DNA of 64,000 nt from Mauremys mutica (lineage: Eukaryota > Chordata > Testudines > Geoemydidae), in contig NC_059082.1 in assembly GCF_020497125.1 (NCBI RefSeq), positions 54,830,524 to 54,894,523 of the forward strand. Direction: 5' to 3'. The position numbers were made by a program, and so were the translations under genes. The notes beneath the pieces are model-generated. The model saw nothing but the letters and a program-made list of their open reading frames with translations, did no database searches and had not been told where the DNA came from. Shown here piece after piece: positions 12,282 to 23,922 of this stretch (position 1 is the first letter of the stretch; every line of letters starts with the position of its first letter).

Positions 12282-12293
12282 CTGCATTCTGAA

Positions 12294-13040
12294 ATTACAC
12301 AGGGAATATTAGCCCCCTATAGCCACAACAAAGAACATCTCCAAACAGATAAACTGAAGTTAAAGTTGAACTGCAAGGCATATAAATGTACCATATGGCC
12401 CACTTATTGGGTATATTCAGCACAGAGTTCTGAGATTGGATCAATTTTCATTTAGCTTTTCAGTACCCATCTTTTTTGGAAATTGCACAGAATTCAAAAT
12501 TACTCCAACTATGTTTCCCAAATACCAGACTATGGGACTTGTGTCAACAGAATTGTGGGAAAGCTGGGTGGACATATCACTAGAAATGCACACCTTTTAG
12601 AAATGTGCATGAAGCTAGGAATCAAATTAGGGAAAGCTTCTCCATGAAAGGTAAGACATCCTTTAATAAGGAGTTTACTGTATCAATGTATTGCCAATTT
12701 ATGAGCTTCAGTGTGTGACAACAAGCCCACGGATACTAGAAATGGAGAAGCCAGTCTAAAACTTCTTTGGAAGACTAAGACACCATTTAATTCTATTTAA
12801 AATACTTGATTTTTAAAAATGTAGGTTTTGTGATCTGAATAAGATTCAATTCAATCCTTGCAAGGAAAGGTACACATTCAGTGAAGGGGGGCGGGAAGGG
12901 AAAGAGATAACTTTGTCATTGCTTATCTAAACAGATGGCCAGAGGTTTGCTGTGTCTCTCTCTAAAAAGAAACTCAAATATCAATCCACACCCAAACATA
13001 ACAACAAATGAACTATTTCTTCAATTCAATTGATAAATAA
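12294..13040. other. Intronic sequence, nothing recognised
   Basis: AT-rich, with no coding or repeat signature that I can name. Confidence 0.45.
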
Positions 13041-13453
13041 GACCTTGTCTACACATAAACACTGCTCAGGTTTACATAACATCAATTTTTAACTCAAACC
13101 CGAGCAAAACCTTTAACAACACACTTTAAATTGTTGATATAAGTGTGTCCATGCAAGCGCTCACATCACTTTAACTACATCAATTTAAAAATGGGTTTTA
13201 GTTAAACCAGTAAAAACAATGAGGAGTCCGGTGGCACCTTAAAGACTAACAGATTTATTTGGGCATAAGCTTTCGTGGGTAACAACCCACTTCTTCAGAT
13301 GCATGGAATGAAAATTACAGATGCCGGCATTATTATACTGACACATGAAGAGAAGGGAGTTATCTTACAAGTGGACAACCAGTGTTGACAGGGTAGACTA
13401 ACACGGCTACCCCCTGATAGTTAAACCAGTGCAACTTGATTGTACAGAAGGGC
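13041..13453. mobile_element. MITE with TCTACAC-type terminus, interrupted by a Penelope end piece
   Basis: The left end 'GACCTTGTCTACACAT' resembles the termini of the MITEs at 35091, 56367 and 59908. The right end is decayed ('gattgtacagaagggcc'). The insertion at 13212-13417 splits it. Confidence 0.45.
13212..13417 (+). mobile_element. Short Penelope-like terminal fragment with 13-bp TSD
   Basis: The body carries the 'ggtggcaccttaaagactaa' and 'gcataagctttcgtgggt' blocks that mark the 3' terminal region of these Penelope-like elements. The last 27 bases run in the opposite sense: their reverse complement begins TCAGGGGGTAGCCGTGTTAG, the normal outer end of the element. Flanking TAGTTAAACCAGT occurs at 13199-13211 and again at 13418-13430. 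Confidence 0.85.
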
Positions 13454-15639
13454 CTCTCAACTGGAAGGAGATACTCTTCTAGCCAGGAGTATATGGCACA
13501 AGTCTTTCTTGAGCACAGCTCCTATCTGATTTTTTAAACCCAGCCATTGATCTAGTCAGATCCCCAAGTTATGCCTTCAGCTTAACAATGGTGGTTGAAT
13601 GCTCCCAATTCTAGAGACAGACAATCTCCACCTTCACTTCCAGTTGTTTCTCCTAACCTACCAGCATCACCCCCGTCTTGTTCAATGGAGCCTCAGCCTG
13701 CTCCATGCCCCAATCGCCACCACATGCTGGAGCAAGTGAGATAAACACTAAGCTGGTTGTCATCAGCAGATTGAAAGCATTGCTGCCCAAGTCTCCTCAT
13801 TAACCTCCCTACTGATCCCACATATACGCTGAATATGAAGGACGATAAATTAGTATCCTCTGCTACCCCGTGAGAGTGCCCTTGGAGTTGACAAGCAATT
13901 ACCCAATATAATCCTTTGGGGCCTTTCAGCTATCAGATAACAAAACAAGGTAATGCCATACACTCCTGCTAGAGACTGCAGACAAATCAGCAATGCCTCA
14001 TGATCACCAGTATGGAGAGCAGCTAGTATATCTGCTATATCAGCTGTGACCCCTGATTGTTGTCAATCGCTAAGAGAACATCAACCAAACAACAAGAGCT
14101 GTACCAAACCCAGATCTGTACCCAGACTGTCAAGGGTCAAGTTAATCAAAGACAACTAGATGCTACGAGAACCAATGTGCCACAACCTTCTCAAAACCTT
14201 ACTCCAAAAGGGAAGGCACCACACTGGACTGTGGCTGCCTGGACTGTCTATGTCAATGTCAAAAGTTGATTTTTTGAAGAAAGGAAGCATGCTCTCCTTA
14301 ACAGAGACACTGACTATCTCCAGCAATAACCGACTGCACTGGCCTTCACCAGCCGGCAAAGACTTGACTTGATTCTGACACACAGGTTGTGGCCTATTAT
14401 TGGCTATAAGTCAAGATTGTGATTTTCCTCAAATCAAACAAAACATTTTTTTTCCCTGGGGAAAAAAACATTAAGGTTTTACAAAAAACACCACAAAACA
14501 GAGGGGCCCAAGTGATTCTCTTTCAAAGCATATTATTTCCTCAAGTAAAAGAAGGAACATCTTGTCCAAGAAAAAGCTTGTACTTCTGTAAATAGAACAA
14601 ACCAGCTTCCCTAGTGAGGTCTAACACTTTTTTGTATCTGCCCTTACATACAGGTATACCTTTAGTAACTATTTGCTCTTTCAGTAACCAGCCTATTATG
14701 AAGTTTCAGCCAGACCAACCCAAACATACTAAAACATGTTCAGTTAATGCTGAGCTGGCTACACAACAATGCAGGTTTTAAAAATGGACAAAATTCTGAA
14801 TTAAACTGTCCTAGGTTTTTACTTCCACAATTTCCCACTACTTCAGTGCAATGAACCATGACAAACTCCTTCACCAACAGAGGTTGAGGTAGAAATTTGG
14901 GTCTCAAAATGTAAACACTAACAGAGAAGAAACATCAAGATCACTCTCCAATAGCCACGCTTCAGCTTCTTCTTCTTGATATGGGCTCAACTTATGACAT
15001 TTTTATTTGGGATCAGTTATGTTGCCTAATTGCTTCACTGAATTATTTTTCAGTGTTCCCTCTGTGCAGTTGCAGTTCTTCATTGTTGGTTAAATCAAGT
15101 CAGATTTCCACTAAAACTGCAAGAGAAGTGTCAGAGTAAATTGTCATGTCCTTCTGAAACCTCTTTCAATTGTTTCTGTAAGTCTCATACCTCTCAGTAG
15201 AGTACCATGTTATGAAAAAATGGGCTATGTTTTGATCAGAGTCCACCTCATGCTTGGTGAAAATTTCAACACTGATAATATCTGAATACAAATATACAGA
15301 ATCTTCTAGAAAGAGTCCTTGGGGAATCATGGCATCTATCCTCCTTTTTCAACAAATCAACCAACTCTGAAGTTAATGGTGACTGAAAGCATTTTTGACC
15401 TTCCATAAAGTGCTTTAGAACCGCGTTGTTTAGTTCACAATGCGGTTTAAGTAATAAGCTTTGTACCCATAAATCAGAAGTTTAGGATCTTTAAATCCAA
15501 GCAGTTCTCATTTTTTAAACTTTTATTTTTATTGTCTGAGCAAATGGCTGTCATACTTTCCTCTATGTTCCTGGATGGCATCTTCACCAATTTTAGATAA
15601 TCTGTGGTTTTCTTTTTAGACATTAAATCAAATTTTCCT
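13454..15639. other. AXIN1 intron, nothing recognised
   Basis: No ORF of substance and no recognisable repeat. Short frames near 14.06-14.38 kb have no domain content. Confidence 0.45.
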
Positions 15640-16591
15640 AGTGTGGATTCTTGAAATAATTATTTCTTATGATTAACCAGCCATTTTTTCATTAATTTAA
15701 GTGCTGATTTTTGTTTTTTTATTATATAAGTATATATTTTTCTCTTTAGAACCCCTATATAAAATTAAATTTGAGATTATGACAAACTATGTTAAAGCCT
15801 ACATTTACTATAATCTACTAAAATCATTTAAATTAATGTAAACAAATAATATTCAAGCAGTAGGTTTGCTGCCAAAGTCTCAAAAAAAGTCAAACTATAG
15901 AACTGGTGGGAGTCACTGGCTAAGCACCTGGAACCAGAGTTGGCTGAAGTGCTAACCCAGCTTTTGACAGCAGGTGCAGGTGCAGACAGTATTTTCTTCA
16001 TTTCGGTTTATTCAACTAATTCAGTTCAACAACTAACTCATACAAAGTTGAAAAAACAATTGGGAGTTGAGAAAAAGCAGGGAAGTTTATTTGTCTCTTC
16101 CAATTTAGGACTAAAAATAAAGTGTGGAAAGAAGAGATCTACTAGTTCTAAAATCTTTAAGAACATAGGGTCCAGAAACAATCTATTCATTTCACTAACT
16201 ACAGATATTAAACAAAAATATAAACAGTTTTATAAACAGTTTTATAAGCAGAACGTACTTTGATAACCATATAAAAGAAAAGTATCCAGCATATTTAAGG
16301 TCATTTTTATAAAATAAAAAATTTTAATGCTGTTTTTGTGCATTTTAATTGAATTCTAAATTTCCATCCAAATGCAGCTTGAAACATGAGAGAAGTAAAA
16401 ATTAAAAGTCTGAATAAATGTATGTTAAGCTATATTATTGTTTAAATAGTGTGTATAGATGATATATTCTCCTAGTTTGTAAAAAGTAGTGCTAAATTAT
16501 ACTAAAGAGAATCAACTTTAAAAAAAATTAGGAAAATAAAGTACAAATGCAAAACAAGATTAAAATTGATTATTTAAATCAAGCCACCCTG
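15640..16591 (+). mobile_element. Internally deleted hAT transposon with remnant of the transposase C-terminus
   Basis: The right end is a 'TTTAAATCAAGCCACCCTG' type terminus. The plus strand at about 15940-16130 encodes 'LLTAGAGADS...VYSTNSVQ...HTKLKKQLGVEKKQGSLF'. This is a decayed version of the hAT C-terminal dimerisation segment (LLTA...SSF..VHSK.RN.LG.EKAGKL). It is the inverted sister of the copy at 18768-19843. The left boundary is approximate and no TSD was found. Confidence 0.6.
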
Positions 16592-18767
16592 CAGCAGGAT
16601 ATAGCCAAGATTCCAAGATGAATGCTTCAGTTATTCCTTTAAGCTGATCATTTTGTGCTACAATTAAGGCAATGTTGTTAGAATGAAGAAGGTTGCAACT
16701 TTCTTATCAAGTTAACATCTATGATTTTCAGTTATTGTTATGGTATAATCACCCATTGATCTTTGCCATTTGTTGGATGTCGAAGGTGAACAGAGACCAC
16801 TCTGAATTTACCTGGAATTGAATTGCTACCGGAAGGCCTAGAACAGGGACTTACATTATCACATATCTATTTTAAAGTCTACCAAACTTCTTCAAATCAT
16901 TGTACTACGCTTCCACTTCAATAGGAGTTTTATTCAATGCACATTTGTTCTTGAACAACCTAAAGAAACCAACTTTTCCCCACGTTTTGAGATGAGCACA
17001 GATCTGTCCAATTCTACCACTTAACTTGACAATGTTTACATTTACTTTTAAAGAGTTAAAGATAAATACTTCCGTCCATTCAAATCACTTTTCCTATTAT
17101 TTCCTTCAACGTTGGTTATGCTGAATCAGATAAATTCACACGCTGAAGTTTGATAATCAGTATACACAATTATCCATTTTCAGTATTAAATAGCAGCTTT
17201 CACATTTACTATAGTTGGAATGAAATACCACCCCCCTAGTGCATTCAACTCTGCAAAGAGTGGAAAATAAGATTAGCTAGCCAGCTTCATATAAAAACTA
17301 CTTTATGTTATCACACATCATGCCCACCTTCCACAAGTTTCTCAGTTCTAGCAATTCAAGCCCTCGAGTCAAACTTTCCACTCTCCAATAACCAATGACA
17401 GTGGATTCCACCTTTAACCATGCCCCCGCTCCAATCACTCCACCTCTTTTTCCTCGCTAATGTAGGTCATGATCATAGAAACATTTCAGTGACACAAATT
17501 TTCAAAAAAATTTAAAAAACAGAGAAACCAACCACCACTTAGATTGTTTTTTCAAAAAAAAAAAAAAAAAAAGCCAAAACAGTTGTTACACAATGCTGCC
17601 CCCTTAATTACTACTGCCAAACCAAAGCCAAGAGAGTGTGTGTAAGGTATCTTCTAAAACAAAGTTAATTATTCTTTAACAAAACAGTAGCTGGGAGTTT
17701 ATGATTTAGTAAAGCAAGTATGATCTCACTGTTCAACAGGAGGTTTTGTAACTCCTGGTTTATGGTGTAAATCAAGGACACCCAGAGCTCCGGATGGGCA
17801 TCCGTAGGTGGGGAGATCTTAGACCAAATTTAGATAAATAAAATAACTAGTAGAAGAAACCTGCACACACAAAATAAAAATGTGACATGTAACCTGGTAA
17901 CTTAATGACTAGCAACAGAGTTCCAAATCTTTAAAATGTGTAGGTTTTATTAGAATACTTAAAAAGAAATCTGCAAGGCAGTTCTGAGGCAAAAGTTTAA
18001 TTTCTGCTCTTCATATCTCTGAAAAATCCAATCAGTGGATATCAAAAGAAGGTTAATGAAAGATTTAGTCACGCTCACGACCATGTTAGAGTCAGTTTTG
18101 GAAGCTGTGTATTAATGCACGAGATCTTCTGAGGTTACCTTCTTTGAAGTTCACTGATCCATAACCAATGCCAATTAATTTGCAGTAGCCTACCTGCAAT
18201 GACTATTGGCCTTTTCCTTCATATACAAAAACACAGTAGGTAATATGAAAACACTTTTTATTTTAAACAATGCTCTCCATACTACACATGAGTGAACACT
18301 CACCTTCAGGAATATATCACACTAACAACAGGCTTAATTTAAATGGTTTGAACAAATATTTATATTTGTTTTATTTACATGAGATGAGGAATTTAACACT
18401 TTCAGCCTGTTATGTTGCAAAAATGTGAATCTGACTCAAAATGCATGTTCACAAAAAAACAAACAGTTTAAGTTCTAACTGTACACATTCTTCTTTATTC
18501 AATTTCCATGGAAGTCAAGCAATATGCAGAGGTTAAATTTGGGGAAGATTAAACAGACCTATAGATGTAGGAGGGTGAACGGAAAAAAGCTAATATCAGT
18601 GCTCTTTCAATAATAAATCTGAAATTATCTTACATACAAAACCAGAAGAGTTGTGAAAATGTTCAAGATAACCAAAGATCCTTATCTGCACAGGCTTATA
18701 TACAACAAGAACATACATATATAAGTAGTCCACTTGGCTTTAAAGGCACTGCTCACATGAGAAAAGA
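16592..18767. other. AXIN1 intron, nothing recognised apart from an A-run
   Basis: AT-rich sequence. A run of about 19 A bases lies near 17553-17571. No gene or clear element end was seen. Confidence 0.45.
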
Positions 18768-19843
18768 AAGGTGGATTAATTTAAACTGAAATGATTTTAA
18801 TCATGATTTAAATCATCAATTTTAATCTTGTTTTGCATTTTTACTTTTCAGTTATTTTCCTAAGGAAAAGTTGATTTCTCATTGGTTGGTACCATTAAAA
18901 CATATTATTTTGCAATTGAATATAGCCTTTTTCCCTAAATTTTTTTTTGTTAATCAAGAGAATAATATATCTGTACTCATTTAAGTAATTCTATAGCTTA
19001 ATTTAAAATTTATTCAGATTCTTAATTTTTACATTTTTATTATGTTAGAAAAACAGTGAACGATAAAATATTATCTACTAAATAAAAAAGTAATTGTTAT
19101 TTGTGTCAAGTTCTATTTGGATGGAAATTCAAATTCAATTGAAAATATACAAAAACATTTTAAAATGTTTTGGGGGGAGGGGTTATATCTTAAATGTGCT
19201 GGATACCTAAGAACAAAATGGTTTATCAGAAAGTTTATCAAAATAGTTTTTTAAAACAAACTGATTTATTAAATGTAGGCAGACTCATCGGTAGTTAGTG
19301 AACTGAACTGACTGTTTCTGGTCACTCCGCCCTTCAAGATTTTAGAACTAGTAGATCTCATCCTCTCATTCTTAGTTTTTATTCATAGATTGGAAGGGAA
19401 AACAAGCTTTCCTGCTTTTTCACAACTCCCAACTGGTTTCTTATCTCAGAATGAACTACTCACTGAACTGAACTAGCTGAATAAACTAAAATGAAGAAAA
19501 TAGTCTCTCTTCATTTGCAGAAAAGGCTACTGCTGTCAAAAGCCGATTTAGCACTTTAACAAACTCTGGTCTATTAGGCAGTAGAGCTTAGCCAGTGACT
19601 TCCACCAGTTCAGTGGTTTGACTTTCTTTAAAGCTTGGCAGCAAACACATACTGCTTTATTTAAAAAAAAAAATAATTTAAATTATTTTAATGGATTATA
19701 ATGAGTTTAGGCCTTAGTATAGGTTGCCATGATTATACATAGGTTTATTTCTTTTTAAATTGTATTTAAATTTTTAAAAATCCAGTTTTAATAAAAAATC
19801 AAATTTTACTTTTTTTTTTTTAAATTTTTTTTATCCACACCGG
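18768..19843 (-). mobile_element. Internally deleted hAT transposon, inverted sister of the copy at 15.6 kb
   Basis: Read on the minus strand it repeats the 15.6-16.6 kb copy block by block, including 'tggaagtcactggctaagc', 'caactgggagttg'-like and 'gatctactagttctaaaatc' segments and the dimerisation-domain remnant. Its ends are AAGGTGGATTAATTT and a decayed ATCCACACCGG. The flanks AGAAAAGA (18760-18767) and AGAAAAGT (19844-19851) form an 8-bp TSD with one mismatch, so this copy is complete as inserted. Confidence 0.7.
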
Positions 19844-19898
19844 AGAAAAGTACTCAGGCACTTAAGTGTTTTCAGGAGCAAGGTTTTAATGTTTAAAA

Positions 19899-20231
19899 CA
19901 GTGTTTCTCAAACTGAGGCCGCCGCTTCTGTAGGGAAAGCCCCTGGCGGGCCGGGCCGGTTTGTTTACCTGCCGGGTCCGCAGGTTCGGCCGATCGCGGC
20001 TCCCACTGGCCGTGGTTCGCCGCTCCAGGCCAATGGGGGCTGCGGGAAGCAGCGGCCAGCAAATCCCTTGTCCTGTGCTGCTTCCTGCAGCCCCCATTGG
20101 CCTGGAACGGCAAACCGCGGCCAGTGGGAGCCGCAATCGGCCGAACCTGCGGACCCAGCAGGTAAACAAACCAGCCCGGCCCGCCAGGGGCTTTCCCTAC
20201 ACAAGCAGCGGCCCCAGTTTGAGAACCACTG
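19899..20231. mobile_element. Palindromic GC-rich hAT MITE with perfect 8-bp TSD
   Basis: The termini CAGTGTTTCTCAAACTG and (reverse complement) CAGTGGTTCTCAAACTG match at 16 of 17 bases. Nearly the whole 333-bp element is a palindrome, with arms running through the GGCCAATGGGGGCTGC block. The flanking 8-mers GTTTAAAA at 19891-19898 and 20232-20239 are identical. There is no coding capacity. Confidence 0.95.
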
Positions 20232-20239
20232 GTTTAAAA

Positions 20240-21779
20240 TGCCACTCAAAACAATGGTTGGTACACTATACCCTTGGAGGACTTTGGTTAGATGACCTGT
20301 TCTACAAGGATAGATTGGCAATTAAGATGTCAAATTATTTTTAGCTTATCAGCTTTTTGGGAGGATGGATCATGTCTACATATATATTTGTACAGACCCT
20401 TTGCACAATGGGTCCTCTGGACCTACAGTAATACAAATATTGATGCTTTTAAAAGTTATTCCTATTCAGTAATTCCTGGTATGGAAACGCATCTCACTTA
20501 AGTGCCCATTGATGGCAAGAATTTCCAAGAGGCACCTGACAGTGAAAAATCTGTACCCGTAGTGACGGACTGTTGGGTACAAAGTTTTACAAAAGATTAA
20601 TATCCTTATTTATTTTTTCTGAGATGCACAACCTTTGTTTAATCCCATCTCATATTGCTCTGATCTAGTATGAAAGCCTCTGAACTTTATGATCCTCATT
20701 ACACAGTGCCACAATTTCATGGTGTTTTAAAACACTTTTAAAATAAGTATTCAACCAATACGTTCACAGTATTTTCCTTAAATTAGATCTGAGAAGTGCA
20801 GAACTGCTAAATACTCTTCTGTTACCTGTTCTAGAAGTGAGAGGACTGCACCTCAGACAAGTTATTTCCAATCTTAAAAGCTATTTATCACAAATAAAAA
20901 GATACTTAAATCTTAAAGTTTTCTAATCTTCCCTTATAGCAGGTACCCAATTGGTCAGTCAAAATGCACTTCAAGAAACGTTCAAGGTTTTTATTAACTC
21001 CACAGGAAAGTCCCAGGATGTAGGATTTTGTTTTTCAGACTCTTGATTAAACCAGCAGGGAGTCACATGAATTCTCCCTTTTTTCAAAGTTTCACATTCA
21101 ACATTCCCTCCTCAAAATCTGTACGAAAACAAGGATCAAAATGAAAACACTTCAGCATCTGCAGTGGGCTGAGGCTTTGCAGAGGGAGGGATGAATTTCC
21201 AGCTGCCAGCCTAAAGGGACTGCTGAGTGAGATTAAATCCATAAATACCTTCTCCTAAGGCTGGGGCAGCTTTGATCAGGACACTTTTAGCTGCTTCATT
21301 TTATAACCTTCACAAAGTGGCCAAATTTTAGCCTAAGATGTATTTTTAAAAGGTGATTTTATTTTAAAGAAATAAGAACACATTCTGGACATGTTACTGA
21401 ACCTGGAGAACTCCCTGCTAAATTAAATATTTGGCATTTTAACTGAACTTACAAATCTGTGTTAGTTGGAAGGGCGTGGGAGGAATGACAGGAAATAGAG
21501 TAATTTATTTATGAAAAACAATTATTTGGATGAAAGGAAAGGCCTTAAAGGGAAAATAAATAGCTAAATTTGGCAACTCCTACTTTTGAATGGCAGTGGT
21601 AGAATCCACTGTCAGGAAGCCTTTAAGATCAAATAAAAAATCACTTCCAGGGATTGCTATGCACCCCATTTGATACAGAGGAATATGATGGCTGCCATCA
21701 CTCAAATGACAAAAAACTTGTAGTCACCAGCCACCGGTCACATTGAGTATTCCCTTCCATATTTACACAGCAAAGTCCT
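20240..21779. other. AXIN1 intron, nothing recognised
   Basis: AT-rich, with no coding or repeat signature that I can name. Confidence 0.45.
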
Positions 21780-21787
21780 ATTATGAG

Positions 21788-22544
21788 TAAGGCCCTACCA
21801 ATTTCACGGTCATAGAATTTTAAAAATTGCAAATTTCATGATTTCAGATATGTAAATCTGAAATTTCATTATGTTGTAATTGTAGGGGTCCTGATCCAAA
21901 AAGGAGCTGTGGATGGGGTCGCAAGGTTATTGTAGGAGGGTTGCGGTACTGCTACCCTTACTTCTGTGCTGCTGCTGCTGGCGGCGCTGCCTTCAGAGCT
22001 GGGCAACCGGAGAGCGATGGCTGCTGGCTGGGAGCCCAGTGCTGATGGCAGAGCCGCTGCCAGCAGCAGCGCAGAAGTAAGGGTGGGATGGCATGGTACT
22101 GCCACCCTTACTTCTGCGCTGCTGCCTTCAGAGCTGGGCTTTTGGTCAGCAGCCGCCAATCTCCAGCCACCCAGCTCTGAAAGCAGCAGTGCAGAAGTCA
22201 GGGTGGCATGGTATGGTATTGCCACCCTGACTTCTGCACTGGGCCTGGTAGGGCACCGCCTTCAGAGCTGGGCGCCCATCCAAAAGCCACTGCTCTCCAG
22301 CTGCCCAGCTCTGAAGGCAGTGCAGAAATAAGGGTGGCAATACCGCGACCCCCCTAAAATAACCTTGCCACCCCCCTGCAACTTCCTTTTGGGTCAGGAC
22401 CCCCAATTTGAGAAACACTGGTCTCCCCCGTGAAATCTGTATAGTAGCGGGTAAAAGCATATAAAAGACCAGATTTCACAGAGGGAGACCAGATTTCACC
22501 ATCCGTGATGCATTTTTTATGGCCATGAATTTGGTAGGGCCCTA
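21788..22544. mobile_element. Composite hAT MITE with perfect 8-bp TSD
   Basis: Outer termini TAAGGCCCTACCAATTTCAC and (reverse complement) TAGGGCCCTACCAAATTCAT are clear inverted repeats. The flanking 8-mers ATTATGAG at 21780-21787 and 22545-22552 are identical. The interior (about 21888-22425) is a separate GC-rich inverted repeat with arms carrying 'GGTCCTGA.CCAAAA', and several 'acttctg.gctgc...cttcagagctggg' palindromic units. It ends in GAGAAACACTG, the terminus type of the 19899 MITE. It may be a second hAT captured inside the first. Confidence 0.9.
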
Positions 22545-23013
22545 ATTATGAGTATATAAATCTACAATCCAACCACTAAATACTGACATTTCTCCCCTAC
22601 AGGCCAAATGCGAACCTGGAAATGCAGCTCATTTGAATCTTTCTTCAGTGCACATGAGAGGACCACCCATGGCCATGATTAATGCATTAGCCCTCCATCT
22701 TTCACCAGCCCTAGCTTCAAATCACACTCTCCATCAGCTCCTTAAGATGAGAAATACACTTCAGGTATGATTAATAGAAATCACAGAGATAAACTGACAA
22801 GCGCAGTTCTCAGTTTCCACAGATATTTCAGACTGACTCTCCTCAAAGAAAAAAAAAGCTTGCATTCCAAACAAAATTTCCAAATGAAAAGGTAGCATTC
22901 ATCCCCAAAACTGACACTTGCATCCCCAAATTCACAACAGCCCCAAGAAGCCCAAACGGCTTTCATGAAAGTTCTACAGACACTAGAAATGTTGTTGTAC
23001 CAGGCTAATGTAC

Positions 23014-23891
23014 CTGAACTCTCTTCCCTCGCTATATCGCCTGGTTGATGTGGCACGCTGGGTGGCTGTCTCCAAAAGCAGCTTCTGAGTAAGCCTGCTG
23101 GATGGGGCTGAATCTCGGCTGGTTTCCTCTTCGATGTCTTGGTCACACTTCCACTCCTCATCCTCATTAAGAGTAGGCAAATATCCAGGCAGTCCTTTTC
23201 CTGTCCCAGATCCTGAGCTCTGATCACTATAAATTTTAGGACTTTCCCCACCTGTCCTTGTATATTCCAAATAAATATCTGACTTAAGGAACAAAGGATA
23301 GGTATTATCTTCGATCATGCACTGAATCTCAGTTTGGGCCTGGTCAAACATGTCAGGATCAATTTGCAGTTTCATGACACAATCTTTTATGAAGCTTTTT
23401 GTGGCTGGTTTGATTTGCCGGGACACTATCCCATTATTGTCCAGAATGTATTTTTTGTAAATAGCTTTAGCCAATTTAAGCCTCTTTTCCTCATTGGAGA
23501 CACAGGGCTCTAACTTTCTGAAGCCACTGCAGGCAAACCAGAAGTCCAGCAAATCTGCACAGTCCTCCTGCTTCAGGAAAGTCCTGAACAGATTTATCCC
23601 ATCTTGATCATCCAACAAGGAGTGTAACGACTCAGCCCATTTCAGGTAGGGTGGAGTTGGAGAAGCACTCCCCTCAGGTTCATATCCCAAATCCAGATCA
23701 GAGCGCCTCGGTGTTGCTGTGGAAGTCTCATTTTTAATCACGTCACTTTTACCAGAGTAGAAGCCGTGGCTGATTGGCCTTGGATCTGTAGAAACTAGCT
23801 CACCCTCCTCACCAGGGACCGGTGGCCTTGGAGCATCTTCGGTGAAGCTTCCCCCAAGATCCAAAGGGAAGCCTTTCCCCTGGATATTCAT
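23014..23891 (-). CDS. AXIN1: AXIN1, first coding exon (N-terminus and RGS domain)
   Basis: Axin-1 is the scaffold of the cytosolic beta-catenin destruction complex in Wnt signalling, where it brings together APC, GSK3, CK1 and beta-catenin. The exon gives 292 complete codons plus 2 nt. It starts at the ATG 23889-23891, which has an A at -3; the in-frame upstream codon at 23912 is GTG, so I did not use it. Residues about 22-31 ([10 protein letters not shown]) match the tankyrase-binding N-terminus. Residues about 88-211 are the RGS domain, with [15 protein letters not shown] and [11 protein letters not shown], the surface known to bind APC. After EFR the reading frame meets AG|GTACAT, a good splice donor with its GT at 23013-23012; human AXIN1 also leaves this exon after the RGS domain. 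A pyrimidine-rich acceptor ending CAG at 23905-23903 precedes the ATG, implying only about 11 nt of 5' UTR in this exon. GSK3, beta-catenin and DIX regions must lie on later exons outside the window. No frameshift or stop is present. Confidence 0.97.
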
Positions 23892-23922
23892 TTTTACGGT
23901 GCCTGCTTGCACAGGAACAATG

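Noticed and set aside
22781..23251. 156-codon minus-strand frame overlapping AXIN1
   Set aside because: It is an out-of-frame shadow of the AXIN1 exon, whose sequence is unmistakable in the other frame.
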